Source: Fastidiosipila sp964627125 (GTDB lineage: Bacteria > Bacillota > Clostridia > Saccharofermentanales > Fastidiosipilaceae). From it: DNA of 64,000 nt. The position numbers were made by a program, and so were the translations under genes. Shown here piece after piece: positions 44,776-53,657 of this stretch; within the stretch, counting starts at the first letter, position 1; each line of letters begins with the position of its first letter. The notes beneath the pieces are model-generated. The model saw only the letters and a program-made list of their open reading frames with translations. It made no database searches and was not told the DNA's origin. The DNA lies in assembly GCA_964627125.1 (NCBI GenBank), contig CAZVJQ010000001.1, positions 1 to 64,000 on the forward strand, in the 5' to 3' direction.

Positions 44776-44840
44776 CACTAAAATTTAATCATTAGAGTTT
44801 AAGTTATAATATTAATATAAAAACAAGAGAGGTACTTAAT

Positions 44841-45824
44841 TTGCAGGCTATCTATAGAGCACATTCAAATATTGCCCTAATAAAATATTGGGGTAAAAAA
44901 GATGAAATTTTGCATCTACCTTATAATAATAGTTTATCAATTACGCAAGATTCATTTTATACAGATACAGAAGTTGAATTTTCTGATTCTTTCGAGGAAG
45001 ATATTTTCATTTTAAATGGAGAAGTTCAATCTGAGACTGAGAGAATTAAAATTTCTAAGTTCGTCGACTTATTACGAGAGCTTAAAGGTCTTGAAACAAG
45101 AGCTAGAATTAATTCATTCAATAATATGCCTACAGCTGCAGGATTTGGGAGTTCTGCATCTGCATATGCTGCTTTAACGGCGGCTATTAACGATGCATTA
45201 GAACTTAGATTAAGTGAGAAAGAACTATCTACTTATGCAAGAAGAGGCTCTGGAAGCGCATCTAGAAGTATTTATGGTGGGCTCGTCGAATGGCATGCAG
45301 GCACAGACCATGAGTCTAGTTTTGCAGAGCAAATAGACACTGCTGATTGGGGCTTATCTACTATTACTGTAATTGGTACGCCTAAGCAAAAGAAGTTTTC
45401 ATCTAGAGTAGGTATGCAAAAGTCTGTACATACCTCACCTTTCTACAAAGAATGGCCAAATGTAGCTAAGGAAGCTCTAAACAAGATAAAACGAGCGATT
45501 AAAGAACGAGATATAGATGAGATTGGAAAAATTGCTGAACATAATGCGCTTGCAATGCACAGTTTAACTATTACAAGTGTCCCACCTATTCTCTATTTCA
45601 ATGATAAAACTATGAGAGCGATTGCTGCGGTTCATGAGATTAGAGATTTAGGATATACCGCATATTTCACTATTGATGCAGGTCCAAATATTGTAATTAT
45701 CTGCCCAAGAGATCAGGCAGAGGATATTATGAGAATTTATAATGAAAAGATTTCAGACGATAAGTTAATGCTAAGTAATGCAGGGCCTGGAATTCAGAAA
45801 TTGGAGTCATGGGTGCATGATTAA
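44841..45824 (+). CDS. mvaD: Diphosphomevalonate decarboxylase
   Basis: ATP-dependent decarboxylation of diphosphomevalonate to isopentenyl diphosphate. 327 residues, GHMP family, with the N-terminal signature SNIALIKYWGK, the serine-rich loop AAGFGSSASAYAAL, the RRGSGSASRSIYGG phosphate loop and the catalytic aspartate in TIDAGPN. The start is TTG with AGAGG ten bases upstream. A separate TATAAT lies about 30 bp before it, so an extra internal promoter is possible. Its stop overlaps the start of the next gene. Confidence 0.96.
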   Translation: MQAIYRAHSNIALIKYWGKKDEILHLPYNNSLSITQDSFYTDTEVEFSDSFEEDIFILNGEVQSETERIKISKFVDLLRELKGLETRARINSFNNMPTAAGFGSSASAYAALTAAINDALELRLSEKELSTYARRGSGSASRSIYGGLVEWHAGTDHESSFAEQIDTADWGLSTITVIGTPKQKKFSSRVGMQKSVHTSPFYKEWPNVAKEALNKIKRAIKERDIDEIGKIAEHNALAMHSLTITSVPPILYFNDKTMRAIAAVHEIRDLGYTAYFTIDAGPNIVIICPRDQAEDIMRIYNEKISDDKLMLSNAGPGIQKLESWVHD

Positions 45825-46935
45825 TAAATTAAGAAATGTAGTTGAAGTTAAGGTACCTGGCAAGCTATACATGGCTGGTGAATATGCGGTTGTTAGTCCG
45901 TTAAATCCTGCTATTGCTTTTGCCGTAGATGCATTTATAGATATTAAGATAAAGATTTCTGAAGATAGGAAAATTTTTGATCATTCTAATTCAAGAACTT
46001 TCGATTGGCACATTAATGGACAAGACAAGGTTGTTATTGAGAAAGACTATTGGCGCAATTTGGAGCTTACATCTGAAGCGATGACAGTCACCTTAAATTT
46101 TATCAGTGAAAAAATAGATTTAGATTTAAGAGATCTTAGATTTTCTATTGATATAACTAATGGACTAAGGAACGAGAATGGAAAGAAATATGGTTTTGGC
46201 TCTAGTGGTGCAGCTACCATTGCTACTTGCCAAGCAATCTTGAAGCTCTTCTCATTTGATAATGAACTAACTCATGAAGATTTTGCCCTATTAAATTTCA
46301 AATTAGCTACAATTGCTCAAACTAGATTAAATAAATTAGGCTCATTTGGAGATCTTGCAGCATGTAGTTATGGTGGATTAATTTATTATCAGAATTTTTC
46401 AAGAGAGATATTGTCGTCGCCAGAAGTAAGCTCATTAGAAAACATTTCTTCTATTGTAGATAGTAAATGGGATGGTTTAGAAATCATACCCTTAGAGTTA
46501 TCAGAAGATTGGACCTTATCTATTGTTTGGAGCGAGAAATCTAGCTCAACAGAAAAATTAATCGCCAACGATGGTGCTACTTTAACTCCAGAACAAAAGG
46601 ATAATTTCCTAGCTAACTCTAAGCGTCAAGTAAGAGAAATTTATCAAGCTATACAAGATAAGAGCTGGGAGACTTTTTCTAGTAAATTAAAAGAAAATGC
46701 TGATGGTATAAAAGAATATTTACAGTTAGAAAATAGACCATATATACTTCCCTCCTTCCTTGAAGCAGAAAAAATAGCCGAAGCGCTCGGTAGTGTTTTT
46801 AAAATATCTGGTGCTGGTGCTGGAGATTGTGCAATAGCAATTTCACCTACTCAAGAAATCGCTGATAGACTCGAGCATGCTTGGAGAGATGCTGGTCTAA
46901 CTGTTCTCACATATAAACTTTGGCAATATACATAA
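45817..46935 (+). CDS. Phosphomevalonate kinase
   Basis: Phosphorylates mevalonate 5-phosphate to the diphosphate. 372 residues from ATG 45817 (MINKLRN), a start that overlaps the mvaD stop by eight bases with GGAG 11 bases upstream. The longer in-frame start at 45778 lies inside mvaD and is unlikely. Motifs: PGKLYMAGEYAVVSPLNPAIAF, YGFGSSGAATIATCQAIL and the C-terminal ISGAGAGDCAIAIS. Third gene of the mevalonate operon. Confidence 0.94.
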   Translation: MINKLRNVVEVKVPGKLYMAGEYAVVSPLNPAIAFAVDAFIDIKIKISEDRKIFDHSNSRTFDWHINGQDKVVIEKDYWRNLELTSEAMTVTLNFISEKIDLDLRDLRFSIDITNGLRNENGKKYGFGSSGAATIATCQAILKLFSFDNELTHEDFALLNFKLATIAQTRLNKLGSFGDLAACSYGGLIYYQNFSREILSSPEVSSLENISSIVDSKWDGLEIIPLELSEDWTLSIVWSEKSSSTEKLIANDGATLTPEQKDNFLANSKRQVREIYQAIQDKSWETFSSKLKENADGIKEYLQLENRPYILPSFLEAEKIAEALGSVFKISGAGAGDCAIAISPTQEIADRLEHAWRDAGLTVLTYKLWQYT

Positions 46936-47010
46936 GTTAACGACATCGTTGTTCAAAGAGAAAAATGATATTCAGTTATAATTTTAAACAAATAATTTTA
47001 GGAGATTTTC

Positions 47011-48078
47011 ATGATTGATACTAAGAATCGTAAAGACGATCACATAAAATATGCAAGTCAACAATTCAACAAAAATATGAGTACTTTTACAGATATCAAG
47101 TTTGTCCATAACTCTATTGGTAGAGTAAATATGGATGACATCGATACTTCAATTAAGTTTTTAGGTCGAACATTTGCCCGTCCATACTACGTAAATGCAA
47201 TGACTGGTGGTAGTAAAGATAGTACTGAGATTAATAGAAGATTAGCTATTTTGGCTAGAGAGACTGGCTTAGCTCTTGCCAGTGGATCAGCGTCTGCAGC
47301 ATTAAGAGACCCTAGTTTAGCTAAGAGTTTCACTGTTATAAGAGATGAGAATCCAGACGGTTTCGTCCTAGCAAACATAGGGGCTGAAAGATCAGTTGAA
47401 GATGCCAAAAGAGCAATTGATTTACTACAAGCAGACGCCCTACAAGTCCATTTAAATGTTCCTGAAGAGCTCATCATGCCTGAGGGTGATAGAGAGTTTA
47501 AAGGATATAGAGATTCAATTCATGCATTATTAAGTGAGATTGAAATACCAATAATCGTCAAAGAAGTTGGTTTTGGTATGAGTCGTGAAAATATTCAAGA
47601 ATTGATAGAACTTGGTGCTAAGAACATTGATGTTTCTGGAGCAGGTGGTACTAACTTCATAGACATCGAGAACGCTAGACGTGAAGAAAAAGAATTCGAT
47701 TATATGAGTAGCTTTGGCCAAAGCACTACCATCTCCCTACTAGAAGCACAAGAATTTGTAGATAAGGTTTCTATTATTGCATCAGGCGGTGTAAAAACTC
47801 CATTGGATGTTCTTAAAGCTGTTAGTTTAGGCGCTACATCTGCAGCAATGAGTGCATATTTCTTGAATCAGGTTAAAGAAAATGAAATGGATGTTGCTAT
47901 TAAGAATGTTCATAGATTCGATAATGAGCTAAAAACTATTATGTGTATTTTGAATGCAGAAACTGTATCAGATTTAAGAGATGCGGATATTATTATTAGT
48001 GGTCAAGCTCGTGAATGGGCTGAGATTAGAAATATAGATATTAAATCTCTTGCTAATAGAAGAAGAAATAATCTATAA
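47011..48078 (+). CDS. fni: Isopentenyl-diphosphate isomerase, type 2
   Basis: FMN- and NADPH-dependent interconversion of isopentenyl and dimethylallyl diphosphate. 355 residues. Marks: the N-terminal RKDDHIKYA, the flavin-binding MTGGSKDS, ALASGSASAALRDPSL, VLANIGAE, the catalytic Gln/Glu region LQVHLNVPEEL, VKEVGFGMS, and DVSGAGGTNFIDIE plus ASGGVKTPLD for FMN phosphate. AGGAG precedes the ATG. It completes the pathway to DMAPP, which MiaA also uses. Confidence 0.96.
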   Translation: MIDTKNRKDDHIKYASQQFNKNMSTFTDIKFVHNSIGRVNMDDIDTSIKFLGRTFARPYYVNAMTGGSKDSTEINRRLAILARETGLALASGSASAALRDPSLAKSFTVIRDENPDGFVLANIGAERSVEDAKRAIDLLQADALQVHLNVPEELIMPEGDREFKGYRDSIHALLSEIEIPIIVKEVGFGMSRENIQELIELGAKNIDVSGAGGTNFIDIENARREEKEFDYMSSFGQSTTISLLEAQEFVDKVSIIASGGVKTPLDVLKAVSLGATSAAMSAYFLNQVKENEMDVAIKNVHRFDNELKTIMCILNAETVSDLRDADIIISGQAREWAEIRNIDIKSLANRRRNNL

Positions 48079-48110
48079 AATAATTTTTGAAAATTAAGAA
48101 AAAACTATAG

Positions 48111-48144
48111 AGTGCATAGTGCGTAAAATCATGCAATATGCACT
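48111..48144. terminator. Terminator between fni and the nitroreductase-like gene
   Basis: AGTGCATA pairs with TATGCACT with an 18-nt loop. The minus-strand tail CTATAGTTTTTT is the better T run; the plus tail is weak. Confidence 0.5.
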
Positions 48145-49011
48145 TTAATAATCTATACCGAACATCATTTGTGTATAAACCTTCTCAATGGTTATAGTTC
48201 CGAGATAATACATATTTTTTGTAGACTGACCATACTCTGGCACATCATCCATGAAACCATAATCAAGTCTAATACCTCTAAGTGCTGCCATTATTTCCAT
48301 GTTTCCTAGTGAACAACCCATAGCAATTTGCCTGGAATTTTGTCGTTGCTTAGATGAGAATAGATTAGATTCTTTCATAAATATATGAATTAAATTGCCA
48401 TCAACTGCATAGCGCCATGGTTGGAAATTGTATTCAGATGGAGCTAATCTAGCTGATTCAATCAGACTCAAGACATTATTATTCATCTCTCTAGTACTAG
48501 TTAGAGAGATTTTACTTAGTTTTTTCTTACTACGAGTTTTATTATTTTTATTATTAGGATAGCCTAAAGCAAGAACGGCAGGCATGAGTGTATACTCCTG
48601 ATCCACATCAGGAATATCATCATCTTCGTCACTTTTTATTTCATCTATAAATTCGTCTTCTTGCAAGGTTCTAATTTTAAAACCTGTTTGCCATACAGAA
48701 CTTAAACCTCTTCCCGTCAACCATACAGCAGCATGCTCTGCGTAGTAGCCGATATTCATGAATTGATAAAGTCCCATTTGCCCTCTAAATACTAAATATA
48801 GAGGAGCTCTTATCATATTTTCAGCTTCTCCAGGGAAATACTCTAATAAATCCTCATAAGATAGTAGCTCAATTGCTATATCTGCTTCAGGTAGTAATAC
48901 TGGCACGTTATTAAGGTAGTTCAATAAGTCTACCTGTACCCTATTTCCTGGAACACGTGATGAATAAGAACGGCAGGAATTCCTTGCACGTAAGGCATCG
49001 AATAACTCCAT
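48145..49011 (-). CDS. Nitroreductase-family flavoprotein
   Basis: 288 residues, resembling the double-domain nitroreductases of the TM1586 type. Two half-sites appear: an N-terminal RNSCRSYSSRVPG and a C-terminal ESARLAPSEYNFQPWRYAV (the FMN contact region of nitroreductases, usually ARxAPSxxNxQPW). GYYAEHAAVWLTGRGLSSVW and VLALGYPN fit the fold. An Asp/Glu-rich insertion (about 120-137) and a basic stretch (about 152-163) are unusual. It follows the CBM9-like gene by 17 bp with AGGAG in the gap: a two-gene operon. Confidence 0.8.
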   Translation of the reverse strand: MELFDALRARNSCRSYSSRVPGNRVQVDLLNYLNNVPVLLPEADIAIELLSYEDLLEYFPGEAENMIRAPLYLVFRGQMGLYQFMNIGYYAEHAAVWLTGRGLSSVWQTGFKIRTLQEDEFIDEIKSDEDDDIPDVDQEYTLMPAVLALGYPNNKNNKTRSKKKLSKISLTSTREMNNNVLSLIESARLAPSEYNFQPWRYAVDGNLIHIFMKESNLFSSKQRQNSRQIAMGCSLGNMEIMAALRGIRLDYGFMDDVPEYGQSTKNMYYLGTITIEKVYTQMMFGIDY

Positions 49012-49028
49012 CTAGCCTACTCCTATCC

Positions 49029-49721
49029 TTATTCTAAAATTAATTTTCCAAAATACTCTGGTCTATGGAAATCAGGTTGTTCTAGCTCAACTTCATTCCA
49101 AGATAGATAATGCTCAAATGCTGTATCATCACCACATTTATAGAAATTAGCCATAATTTCTTGACCTGAGAAGAATCTATCATCTAAGGTCTCGCTTGCA
49201 TTTCCATATTTATGCCAAAGCTCAAATAATAATTTAGCAGGAATTTTAAAACCAACTCCCCAATCAAATGCAAATCTAATACCTTTAACAGATACTTTAT
49301 TTGAATCGATTGTGTAGAGTTCTAAGTCCTCTAACTCCTTCTCACTAGGTTTTACTCTATTCGCTCTGCCTGCACCTACTCCTAGATGTACAACAGCATT
49401 ATTATTTGTTTCTAAATTAGCATAAGCATTATTGTCTGGTTCGAAGCTGAAGAAAAACTCTAAGCAACTATCTAAGTGTACAGGTCCTTGGAACTCTGTA
49501 ACTGTTGCTCGAGGATTCATTTCCTCATCTCCTTTTGTCAAAATAATTCCATATAAATTTGATTTGTCATATTGTAAGTAAAAGCGAGTGTCTGGTTTAT
49601 AGTCGTTACTTGCCCATAAATGATTGTTGATTAAGCCTTCTTCTGCTAATGACCAATCAAAATCTAGCAAATGTTCAGCAAGTGATGTTTTTGGTAGTTT
49701 ATTTACAAGATAAGTTAACAT
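49029..49721 (-). CDS. CBM9-like sugar-binding family protein
   Basis: 230 residues matching the carbohydrate-binding family 9-like domain that occurs alone in cytoplasmic bacterial proteins: DTRFYLQYDKSNLYGIIL, the LDSCLEFFFSFEPDNNAYANLE core and FYKCGDDTAFEHYLSWNEVE at the end. No signal peptide is seen, so extracellular polysaccharide binding is unlikely. Ligand unknown. Upstream partner of the nitroreductase-like gene. Confidence 0.8.
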   Translation of the reverse strand: MLTYLVNKLPKTSLAEHLLDFDWSLAEEGLINNHLWASNDYKPDTRFYLQYDKSNLYGIILTKGDEEMNPRATVTEFQGPVHLDSCLEFFFSFEPDNNAYANLETNNNAVVHLGVGAGRANRVKPSEKELEDLELYTIDSNKVSVKGIRFAFDWGVGFKIPAKLLFELWHKYGNASETLDDRFFSGQEIMANFYKCGDDTAFEHYLSWNEVELEQPDFHRPEYFGKLILE

Positions 49722-49930
49722 AATTTTCCCTTCATCTATTTCTAAAAAAGTGCTTTTTAGACATCAGTGAATCTTATTATAATCTATATCGATATTTATA
49801 TTGCCAACTTTTGCTATGAAATTTCAAATTTCTACAGATATTTACAGGAGTTTTTCATTAAGTATGTTCTTCTTAGTAAGCTATATTTGCTACAATATCT
49901 TTAGTAAAAAAACACTTAAGGAGAATATAA

Positions 49931-51277
49931 ATGCAAGAAGACTTATTCATGGATTCATATAAAGATCAAATTTTAGATACTCTCTTTGATCTAGTAAAAA
50001 TACCTAGTTTTAAAGGTGAAGCTGAAGAAGGTGCACCTTTTGGACAAGGCCCCAAAGATGCTTTAATTAAATTTCTAGAAATAACAGACAGTTTAGGATT
50101 TAGAACTAAGAATGTTGATAATTATGCAGGTTACGCAGAGTTTGGACCAAATGACCCTAGCTTACCTATGATTGCTGTGGTTTGCCATTTAGACGTAGTT
50201 CCAGCTGATGGTTGGGATGATGCTTTTGAACCAAGATTAGATGAAGATGGTGACACTGTAATTGGTAGAGGTACAGTTGATGATAAAGGGCCAGCTGTCT
50301 CAATTCTATATGCTATGAAGAGCTTAATGGATGAAGGCTATGAACCTAAATGTCGTATTAGATTTATCTTTGGTACAGATGAAGAATCTGGTTCTGAGTG
50401 CTTACAATACTATACTAAACATGAAGAGATTCCAGTTGCTGCTTTCACAGCAGATGCAGACTTTCCTGTTATTAATGCAGAAAAGGGACAAGTTAAATTT
50501 GATTTAGTCTGGGACAAAATGGAAGCTAGACCTCAAGATGGACAATTCAAGTTATTGTCTGCAAAATGTGGTTCTAAGTCTAATGTAGTTCCAGGTGAAG
50601 CAACATTAGTATTCCAAGATAAAAACTCAGAAACTGTTGAAGTTGAAACTCTCGGAAATATGGGTCATGCTTCTACTCCTGAAATGTATAAGAATGCGAT
50701 ACAGTATGCTTTGGCCGATGCACATGCTAAGGCTAAAGTGAAAAATGCTGAAGACGTCTTCTTGAATGAATTTATGGAAGTTTTAAACACAGAATATAAT
50801 GGTGAAAGTTTAGGGGTTGCTCTTACTGATGAACCATCCGGTGATTTAACACTAAATGTTGGACTATTTAGCTTGGATCAAAATGAAGCAAGATTAACTA
50901 TAGACATTAGATATCCGGTCACATACACAACTGAAGATGTAATTGGCTTAATTGAAGAAAATATACAATCTACATCATTTAGAATTGAAAATGTTTCTGA
51001 ATCAGTGCCTCTATATAGACCAGCAGAGGATCCATTGGTAAAACTACTTATGGACTCATACAATGAGGTCACAGGTGAGGACGAGAGCCCTAAAGGCATG
51101 GGCGGTGGTACTTACGCAAGACACTTACCTAACACAATTGCATTTGGAGCTAACTTCCCTGAAAATCCATATTTAGGTCATGCTAAATTTGAATATGCAA
51201 GACTCTCAGACATTGTTAGAGCAAGTGAGATTTTTAGAATTTCAATTCAAAGAATGGATGATGAGTACTCATTGTAG
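49931..51277 (+). CDS. pepV: Dipeptidase PepV
   Basis: Zinc-dependent M20 dipeptidase that cleaves intracellular dipeptides. 448 residues. The metal and active-site motifs are CHLDVVPADGW (H and catalytic D), GRGTVDDKGPA (bridging D), TDEESGS (general-base Glu and Glu ligand) and the C-terminal GHAK histidine. The GMGGGTYAR segment fits the PepV lid region. AAGGAG precedes the ATG, and an extended -10 (TGC-TACAAT, 49888-49896) lies about 35 bp upstream. The Lit-like gene follows after 38 bp. Confidence 0.94.
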   Translation: MQEDLFMDSYKDQILDTLFDLVKIPSFKGEAEEGAPFGQGPKDALIKFLEITDSLGFRTKNVDNYAGYAEFGPNDPSLPMIAVVCHLDVVPADGWDDAFEPRLDEDGDTVIGRGTVDDKGPAVSILYAMKSLMDEGYEPKCRIRFIFGTDEESGSECLQYYTKHEEIPVAAFTADADFPVINAEKGQVKFDLVWDKMEARPQDGQFKLLSAKCGSKSNVVPGEATLVFQDKNSETVEVETLGNMGHASTPEMYKNAIQYALADAHAKAKVKNAEDVFLNEFMEVLNTEYNGESLGVALTDEPSGDLTLNVGLFSLDQNEARLTIDIRYPVTYTTEDVIGLIEENIQSTSFRIENVSESVPLYRPAEDPLVKLLMDSYNEVTGEDESPKGMGGGTYARHLPNTIAFGANFPENPYLGHAKFEYARLSDIVRASEIFRISIQRMDDEYSL

Positions 51278-51315
51278 TAATTTCTAGCATTTTGTGATGA
51301 GAATTAGAGGGAAAA

Positions 51316-51978
51316 ATGAAGCAAAATAAACTAAAAAATAATTTAATTTTGGGATTGGGCTCAGCTAGTCTAGTTGTATTTTTACTTACACTAGCTATTG
51401 CTATTACTATTTGGTCAATAGCTTTATTCACTTGGGTTATTGATTATTACAATATTGATCAGGCAGTAGGATTGAGTCAAGAACGTATCTTAGAAAACTA
51501 TATGGTTCTAATGTCTTATCTAAACTTTCCTTGGATCAGTGAGCTTAATATGCCAGATTTTCCAAGTAGTGCATCTGGTGCATTCCACTTCTATGAAGTA
51601 AAACTATTATTCTATCTTGAATATGCCTTATTAATTATTTTCGCTGTAATAGCGATTGTATTTTTAAGATATCTATTCAAAAATAAGAAAGTAGATAAAT
51701 TGAAGAATATTTTTAAAGTTCTAGCATTTGTTCCACTAGTGATAATTGTTCTTCTCTTCCTCTTCTTCGATCAGATTTTCTTGCTCTTCCACGAAGTTCT
51801 ATTCGACAATGATGCGTGGCTATTTGATCCAGCTCAAGACCCTATTATTCGAGTCCTACCTCAAGAATTCTTCATGCTCTGTTTCGTTGAAGTATTTGTT
51901 ATATTAGAAGCAGGTCTTATTGGATTCTATTTATTAGGCAGAAGATATGAGAAGAAATATGCTGAGTTAAAAAATTAA
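51316..51978 (+). CDS. TIGR01906/DUF1461 membrane protein, Lit-like
   Basis: 220 residues with four hydrophobic segments (about 12-42, 98-116, 132-155, 190-208). The family stretches AFHFYEVKLL and FHEVLFDNDAWLFDPAQDP contain the two conserved histidines. Proteins of this family include Lit, the lipoprotein intramolecular transacylase that moves an acyl chain on the lipoprotein N-terminal cysteine to give the lyso form. Assignment to Lit activity itself is inference. GAGGG precedes the ATG. It is likely co-transcribed with pepV. Confidence 0.8.
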   Translation: MKQNKLKNNLILGLGSASLVVFLLTLAIAITIWSIALFTWVIDYYNIDQAVGLSQERILENYMVLMSYLNFPWISELNMPDFPSSASGAFHFYEVKLLFYLEYALLIIFAVIAIVFLRYLFKNKKVDKLKNIFKVLAFVPLVIIVLLFLFFDQIFLLFHEVLFDNDAWLFDPAQDPIIRVLPQEFFMLCFVEVFVILEAGLIGFYLLGRRYEKKYAELKN

Positions 51979-52004
51979 GAAGGCGCAAATTTCAAGCAAA
52001 AATT

Positions 52005-52046
52005 AACCGAGGAACTCAAATTCAAGAGTTTCTCGGTTTTTACTTT
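52005..52046. terminator. Bidirectional terminator after the Lit-like gene
   Basis: AACCGAGGAACTC pairs with GAGTTTCTCGGTT around eight bases, followed by TTTACTTT. The minus strand has TTAATTTTTG, so the inositol phosphatase gene can use it too. Confidence 0.85.
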
Positions 52047-52063
52047 CCTGTATTAACGAAAAC

Positions 52064-52849
52064 TTACATAATTTTCTCTAAATCAATCTTCTCGAAGAAT
52101 TCTTCATAAACTTTTGGATTTGCTGCAATGATGTGGGTTGAGTCTAATGGCTTAATAGCATTTTTGTTTAAGTCACTTACTATAGCACCTGCCTCTTCAC
52201 AGATTAAATATCCTGCTGCATAGTCCCATACTTGAAGTCTTAATTCACAAAAACCACCTAATCTTCCTGCTGCAACATATACTAAGTCAAGAGCTGCTGC
52301 ACCAAATCTTCTAACGTCGGTTGTTACTGGGATTAATTGTTCAATCAATGAAACTGATCCTGCTAGAAGCTCTGCATAATATGGAGCTGTACCAACACCG
52401 AATAATGAATTTGCCATTGATGTATTAGAAACTTCTAATTTTTCACCATTTAAGTAAGCGCCTTTACCCTTCTCTGCATAGAATAATTCATCTTGTGCGA
52501 AGTTATAAACTACAGCTTGTACAGTCTCTTTATTTTCAACAACAGCTAAACTAATTGCAGAATTTGGAACTGAGTGCATGAAGTTGCTGGTTCCATCGAT
52601 AGGATCTAAGATAAATGCTGGAGCATCAGTTAATTGCTCTTGGACGGATTTCTCTTCAGATATGAAGGTATATTCTGGCCATTCAGCTAACAATTTTTCT
52701 TCTAAAAAATCTTGGCTCATTTTGTCATATTTAGTAACAAAATTCTGGTGACCTTCCTTAGACTCCACGTCCTCTGCTGTCATATTAGCCTCACGCAGTA
52801 ATCTTCCATCCTCTTTAACAAATTCAATCAGTTTATTTATATCTAACAT
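52064..52849 (-). CDS. Inositol monophosphatase family protein
   Basis: Mg-dependent phosphatase fold, 261 residues. The metal-site motifs are intact: ISEEKS (Glu), DPIDGTSNF (two Asp) and WDYAAGYLICEEAGA (Asp). The substrate may be inositol phosphate, 3'-phosphoadenosine phosphate or another small phosphate ester; sequence alone does not tell. GAAGGGAA precedes the ATG. A single gene, divergent from apt. Confidence 0.92.
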   Translation of the reverse strand: MLDINKLIEFVKEDGRLLREANMTAEDVESKEGHQNFVTKYDKMSQDFLEEKLLAEWPEYTFISEEKSVQEQLTDAPAFILDPIDGTSNFMHSVPNSAISLAVVENKETVQAVVYNFAQDELFYAEKGKGAYLNGEKLEVSNTSMANSLFGVGTAPYYAELLAGSVSLIEQLIPVTTDVRRFGAAALDLVYVAAGRLGGFCELRLQVWDYAAGYLICEEAGAIVSDLNKNAIKPLDSTHIIAANPKVYEEFFEKIDLEKIM

Positions 52850-53103
52850 TTATTTTTCCCTTCAAATAGTTATTATTCTATTGTCCAAAGCAAAGCCATT
52901 TTCACCCTCACTTCATCCTGAACATTATATCAATTGAATGTTAAGCTAGCATTTTCTTTATACCTTTTATTCCATTTAAAACAAGAATCTACAAAATTAT
53001 AAATTATTTCCTATTTGCTAGAATTAATCTATACAGATTGAGATATATTTTTCACAGTTATAGCTTATAATGGTTTAGTGATTAGCTCTTAGGAGGAGAA
53101 ATA

Positions 53104-53616
53104 ATGAAATTAGAAGATAAATTCAGACAAATACCTGACTTCCCAGAAAAGGGTGTCAACTTTATAGATATAACAACAGTCTTGCAAAATGGTGATGACT
53201 TCCAAGAAGCAATTGATGACATAATTGCAAGGGTCAGTGACTTAGAAATTGATTTAATTGTTGGGTCAGAATCTAGAGGCTTTATCTTCGGTGCACCTAT
53301 AGCATATGCTTTGAAAAAAGGATTTGTACCAGTACGTAAGCCAGGTCGTCTTCCTGCTGAAACAACTGCTGTTGACTACGATTTAGAGTACGGTAGTAAT
53401 ACATTAGAGATTCATACAGATGCTATTAAACCAGGACAAAAGGTACTAGTAGTAGATGATTTACTAGCTACTGGTGGTACTGCTAAAGCAAGTTGTGAAT
53501 TAGTTGAAATTCTAGGTGGCGAAGTTGTCGCAACTGCATTTTTAATTGAATTAAAAGATTTAGGTGGACGTTCAAAACTTGATGGCTACAGAATTGAAAC
53601 CTTAGTAACAATGTAA
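53104..53616 (+). CDS. apt: Adenine phosphoribosyltransferase
   Basis: Salvages adenine to AMP using PRPP. 170 residues, standard length. Motifs: FPEKGVNFIDITTVLQ at the N-terminus, GSESRGFIFG (flexible loop region), PVRKPGRLP and the PRPP site VLVVDDLLATGGTA. AGGAGG upstream of the ATG is strong, and a TATAAT lies at 53066-53071. It works with the purine permease at 21495. A terminator follows that runs into the birA start. Confidence 0.97.
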   Translation: MKLEDKFRQIPDFPEKGVNFIDITTVLQNGDDFQEAIDDIIARVSDLEIDLIVGSESRGFIFGAPIAYALKKGFVPVRKPGRLPAETTAVDYDLEYGSNTLEIHTDAIKPGQKVLVVDDLLATGGTAKASCELVEILGGEVVATAFLIELKDLGGRSKLDGYRIETLVTM

Positions 53617-53628
53617 ATTACAAAACCA

Positions 53629-53657
53629 TTGCACCCATTTTTGGGTGCATTTTTTTA
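53629..53657 (+). terminator. apt terminator overlapping the birA start
   Basis: TGCACCCA pairs with TGGGTGCA around four T, followed by seven T. The birA ATG begins at the end of the T run, and the only Shine-Dalgarno-like sequence (GGGTG) is in the right arm of the stem. Confidence 0.85.
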
